Notes under the pieces: model-generated
What the model was told of the DNA's origin: nothing
The model's input: only the letters and a program-made list of their open reading frames with translations
Database searches by the model: none
Program-made: the position numbers and the translations under genes
Part shown: positions 62,046 through 64,000 of the stretch, piece after piece
Layout of the letters: the number at the start of each line of letters is the position of its first letter
Position numbering within the stretch: position 1 is the first letter of the stretch
Source of the DNA: CAJCIW01 sp963833965
GTDB lineage: Bacteria > Chlamydiota > Chlamydiia > Chlamydiales > Rhabdochlamydiaceae
NCBI GenBank assembly: GCA_963833965.1
Contig: CAWHZZ010000001.1
Coordinates: 868,001-932,000, forward strand
DNA: 64,000 nt
Reading direction: 5' to 3'

Positions 62046-63227
62046 ATGCCCCTTTTCCGTTATACAGCTGTCGGCCCCGAAGGAAAGACATTCAAAGGGG
62101 TCATCGATGCCGACTCTCTCCCCACCGCGAAAGAGCGCCTTCGCAAACAGCAAATCCTTGTCACCACCCTCCTTCTCATTGAGAACAAAGAAAATCAGCT
62201 TGTTCTTCAGCCTTCCCTGCTGCTCTCTTTTACTCGCGAGATCGCGCAACTACTCAAAGCCGGCCTGCCCCTGTATGAGGCTTTGCTCACGATCGAAGAA
62301 AAATATCGGAAGCATAAGGCCCACCCCCTTTTCCTAGATCTCTGCGATCGGCTCAAAGAGGGATCCTCTCTATCGATCGCTCTAAAACGGTATCCGGCGA
62401 CTTTTGATCAAATTTATCTTTCCATGGTCCAAGCGGCAGAGCAGAGCGGGAACCTCGCTGCTGTCTTCGTCCAGCTCGCGGAGTTGATCGCGCGCCAGCA
62501 AAAACTAAAAAAACAGCTCGTCTCAGCTCTTGCCTATCCCTCCTTTCTCGCCCTCTTTTGCTTTTTCATCGTCTGCGGTCTCTTGTTTTTTGTAATCCCC
62601 TCGATGAAAGAACTCCTCGAAGGAAGGGCCCTCCATCCAGCGACCACTCTCATATTGGGCATTAGCAAATGGGCGAATGCTCAAGTGCCCTTTCTGATCG
62701 GCATGCTTTGTACAATTATCGCGGGAATCGTTTTCATTGTTCGAAACCGCCGCGGAAAACTCTGGTTCTATCGATTTTCTTTGAACCTGCCCTTCGTAAA
62801 AACTTTGCTCATCCATTCCGCTCTAGTGAGGCTTTGCCGCTCTCTCTCGATGCTGCTCAACGGCGGCGTTCCCATGCTCGATGCCCTTTCCCTCTCTCGA
62901 GATGTCGTCAAAAGTCCTCTCATTGAAGAGGCGATCCTCACCGCCCAAAAACGCGTCGGACAGGGCGACCGGATCAGCGCCGCCTTCCGCGATGCCGTCA
63001 TTTTACCTCCTCTCGTCCTTCGCATGCTCGCTCTGGCGGAAGAAACAGGTAAAATGGGAGAGGCTTTTTTCAACTTGGCAGAAATCTACGATGAAGAAAT
63101 GGAAAGGCACCTCAGCCAGCTCAACACATTTCTACAACCCGTTTTATTGATCACTTTAGGGGCTATTGTCGGACTTGTCGTCCTCTCGATTTTGTTGCCC
63201 CTCACCGACGTCAGCTCATTTAACTAA
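62046..63227 (+). CDS. gspF: Type II secretion inner-membrane platform protein GspF
   Basis: A 393-residue protein with two T2SF domains (SFTREIAQLLKAGLPLYEAL; SALVRLCRSLSMLLNGGVPMLDAL) and three membrane helices (FLALFCFFIVCGLLFFVIP; FLIGMLCTIIAGIVFIV; LITLGAIVGLVVLSILLPL). It couples the ATPase to pseudopilin assembly. It starts MPLFRYTAVGPEGKTFKG, as usual. A 17-base gap separates it from gspE. Homologue of CT570. Confidence 0.94.
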   Translation: MPLFRYTAVGPEGKTFKGVIDADSLPTAKERLRKQQILVTTLLLIENKENQLVLQPSLLLSFTREIAQLLKAGLPLYEALLTIEEKYRKHKAHPLFLDLCDRLKEGSSLSIALKRYPATFDQIYLSMVQAAEQSGNLAAVFVQLAELIARQQKLKKQLVSALAYPSFLALFCFFIVCGLLFFVIPSMKELLEGRALHPATTLILGISKWANAQVPFLIGMLCTIIAGIVFIVRNRRGKLWFYRFSLNLPFVKTLLIHSALVRLCRSLSMLLNGGVPMLDALSLSRDVVKSPLIEEAILTAQKRVGQGDRISAAFRDAVILPPLVLRMLALAEETGKMGEAFFNLAEIYDEEMERHLSQLNTFLQPVLLITLGAIVGLVVLSILLPLTDVSSFN

Positions 63228-63243
63228 AAAAGGAGAATCCCAA

Positions 63244-63660
63244 ATGCGCAGAAAAAAAAGAACTTTGACCCTGATGGAGATCATGATCGTCATCGTCCTC
63301 ATCGGGCTGATCGGCAGCGTGATCGGCATTAACATGAAAGGAAGCCTAGACAAAGGCCGCGCCTTTAAGACCGAGCAAGCCATCCAGCAGATCCAAGACA
63401 TTTTTAACCTTGAACTCGCTCAGGGGGGATCGGTCGAAGATATCTTGGCAAGTAAGGAAGACGTCCTCAAAAATTCCGGACTGGTAAAAGAGCCTAAAAA
63501 GTTTTTAAAGGATGGATGGGGGGTTGAATTTAAGATCAGCGCCGCAGGAAAAGCCGCCAATAAAGCTTTTGTCGTCTCTTCCGACGCACTCAAAGCCTAT
63601 AACGCGAAACACGGCAAAGGGAAAGAAGAAATAAGAGAAGAAGAACTCGAAGATCAATAA
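63244..63660 (+). CDS. gspG: Major pseudopilin GspG-like
   Basis: A 138-residue pseudopilin: short basic leader MRRKKRT, then LTLMEIMIVIVLIGLIGSVIG, a hydrophobic helix with Glu at +5. The prepilin cleavage site has Thr instead of Gly at -1. The rest (AIQQIQDIFNLEL, LKDGWGVEFKISAAGKA) resembles the GspG C-terminal domain with WG of the PWG-like motif; the tail is highly charged (GKEEIREEELEDQ). AAGGAGA lies eight bases before the ATG at 63244; the longer frame from 63166 overlaps gspF and is rejected. Confidence 0.85.
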   Translation: MRRKKRTLTLMEIMIVIVLIGLIGSVIGINMKGSLDKGRAFKTEQAIQQIQDIFNLELAQGGSVEDILASKEDVLKNSGLVKEPKKFLKDGWGVEFKISAAGKAANKAFVVSSDALKAYNAKHGKGKEEIREEELEDQ

Positions 63661-63670
63661 CCCCCTATTC

Positions 63671-64000
63671 ATGACGAAAAGATCCCGTCCATTCACACTG
63701 ATCGAAATCATGATCGCGATTGCGATTTTGAGCCTGATCGCCGTTTTTTCTGCGGTTCAGATCAAAAACTTGATCGATGTCCATCGTTTTGAAAGTGGCA
63801 TTTCCCATCTTTTTAGGCAGCTTCAGGAAGCCCAAACGCTTTCCTCAAGCTATCAAACCGATATTGCCCTCGATATCTATCCAAAAGATGGCCAGATTTG
63901 CTACCGGTTTTCAACCGATGAGCCTTTTAAGCCCTTCATGCAGGTCCCCCGTGGAGAAAACAAAATCAGCGCCGCACTCGTTCAGTTCAATGGCAAGAAA
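63671..64000 (+). CDS. Second pseudopilin/prepilin-like protein, truncated by the window end
   Basis: The 110 visible codons begin MTKRSRPFTLIEIMIAIAIL, a prepilin-type N-terminus with Glu at +5 and Pro, not Gly, at -1. A globular part follows (HRFESGISHLFRQLQEAQTL, then YQTDIALDIYPKDGQICYRF). It starts ten bases after gspG and continues beyond the window. By position it matches CT568; it could be a GspH-type minor pseudopilin. Confidence 0.8.
   Translation, partial: MTKRSRPFTLIEIMIAIAILSLIAVFSAVQIKNLIDVHRFESGISHLFRQLQEAQTLSSSYQTDIALDIYPKDGQICYRFSTDEPFKPFMQVPRGENKISAALVQFNGKK

Overview
The window is chromosomal DNA from a member of the Chlamydiae, most likely an amoeba-associated lineage of the Parachlamydiales (Waddlia/Criblamydia/Estrella/Simkania-like) rather than Chlamydia itself. 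The evidence is gene order remembered from Chlamydia trachomatis: thrS-parA-pGP6-like (CT581-583), recB/recC next to ygeD (CT639-641), tyrB-mreC (CT637-638), rpoD-coiA-like-rpsT (CT615-617), and a type II secretion block after a CT573-like gene (CT573-CT568). Unlike Chlamydia, the window also carries an inverse-autotransporter cluster, MOMP-like porins, an AbiE toxin-antitoxin pair and many short inverted-repeat elements. These synteny statements are from memory and were not checked by alignment.

Layout. 1-5.5 kb: the end of an unknown gene, then a minus-strand cluster thrS, parA, pGP6-like, purB. 5.7-9.9 kb: a 960-residue protein with a possible papain-like triad, and a YVTN beta-propeller surface protein. 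9.9-23.4 kb: an outer-membrane variable region with three inverse autotransporters carrying beta-helix passengers, two beta-barrel proteins, one porin, and several gene fragments and scars from tandem duplication and deletion. 23.6-33.1 kb: YgeD/LplT-like carrier divergent from a recC-recB-recD operon. 33.3-40.4 kb: dacB, rpsT, DUF3592-like, coiA-like, rpoD, dinG. 40.5-42.5 kb: AbiE toxin-antitoxin pair with twin operators, and tRNA-Ala(GGC). 42.5-49.3 kb: FAD oxidoreductase-like protein, tyrB, mreC, a small membrane protein, CcsA-like protein, Inc-like protein. 49.3-55.9 kb: two TagB/TagF-type transferases, FlgN-like protein, mutY, GT4 glycosyltransferase, and two membrane proteins. 56.5-64.0 kb: type II secretion operon (CT573-like, gspD, gspE, gspF, gspG, second pseudopilin cut by the window end).

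The main unifying signal is non-autonomous mobile DNA. At least four elements of 103-189 bp are long foldbacks flanked by 3-bp direct repeats of the form TNA (TTA/TAA three times, plus TTA or TCA for two chimeric elements). One has a paralogous empty site in this same window. A fifth has 31-bp perfect ends and a TA duplication. A 261-bp inverted-repeat element is translated in frame as the C-terminus of the CT573-like protein. No transposase gene is present in the window.

The surface-protein region shows how these genomes diversify: autotransporter copies 1 and 2 are almost identical over about 1.8 kb of 5' sequence and then diverge in the distal passenger. Fragments between the copies trace an ancestral repeated unit (autotransporter on minus, barrel protein and MOMP-like protein on plus) later broken by deletion and element insertion.
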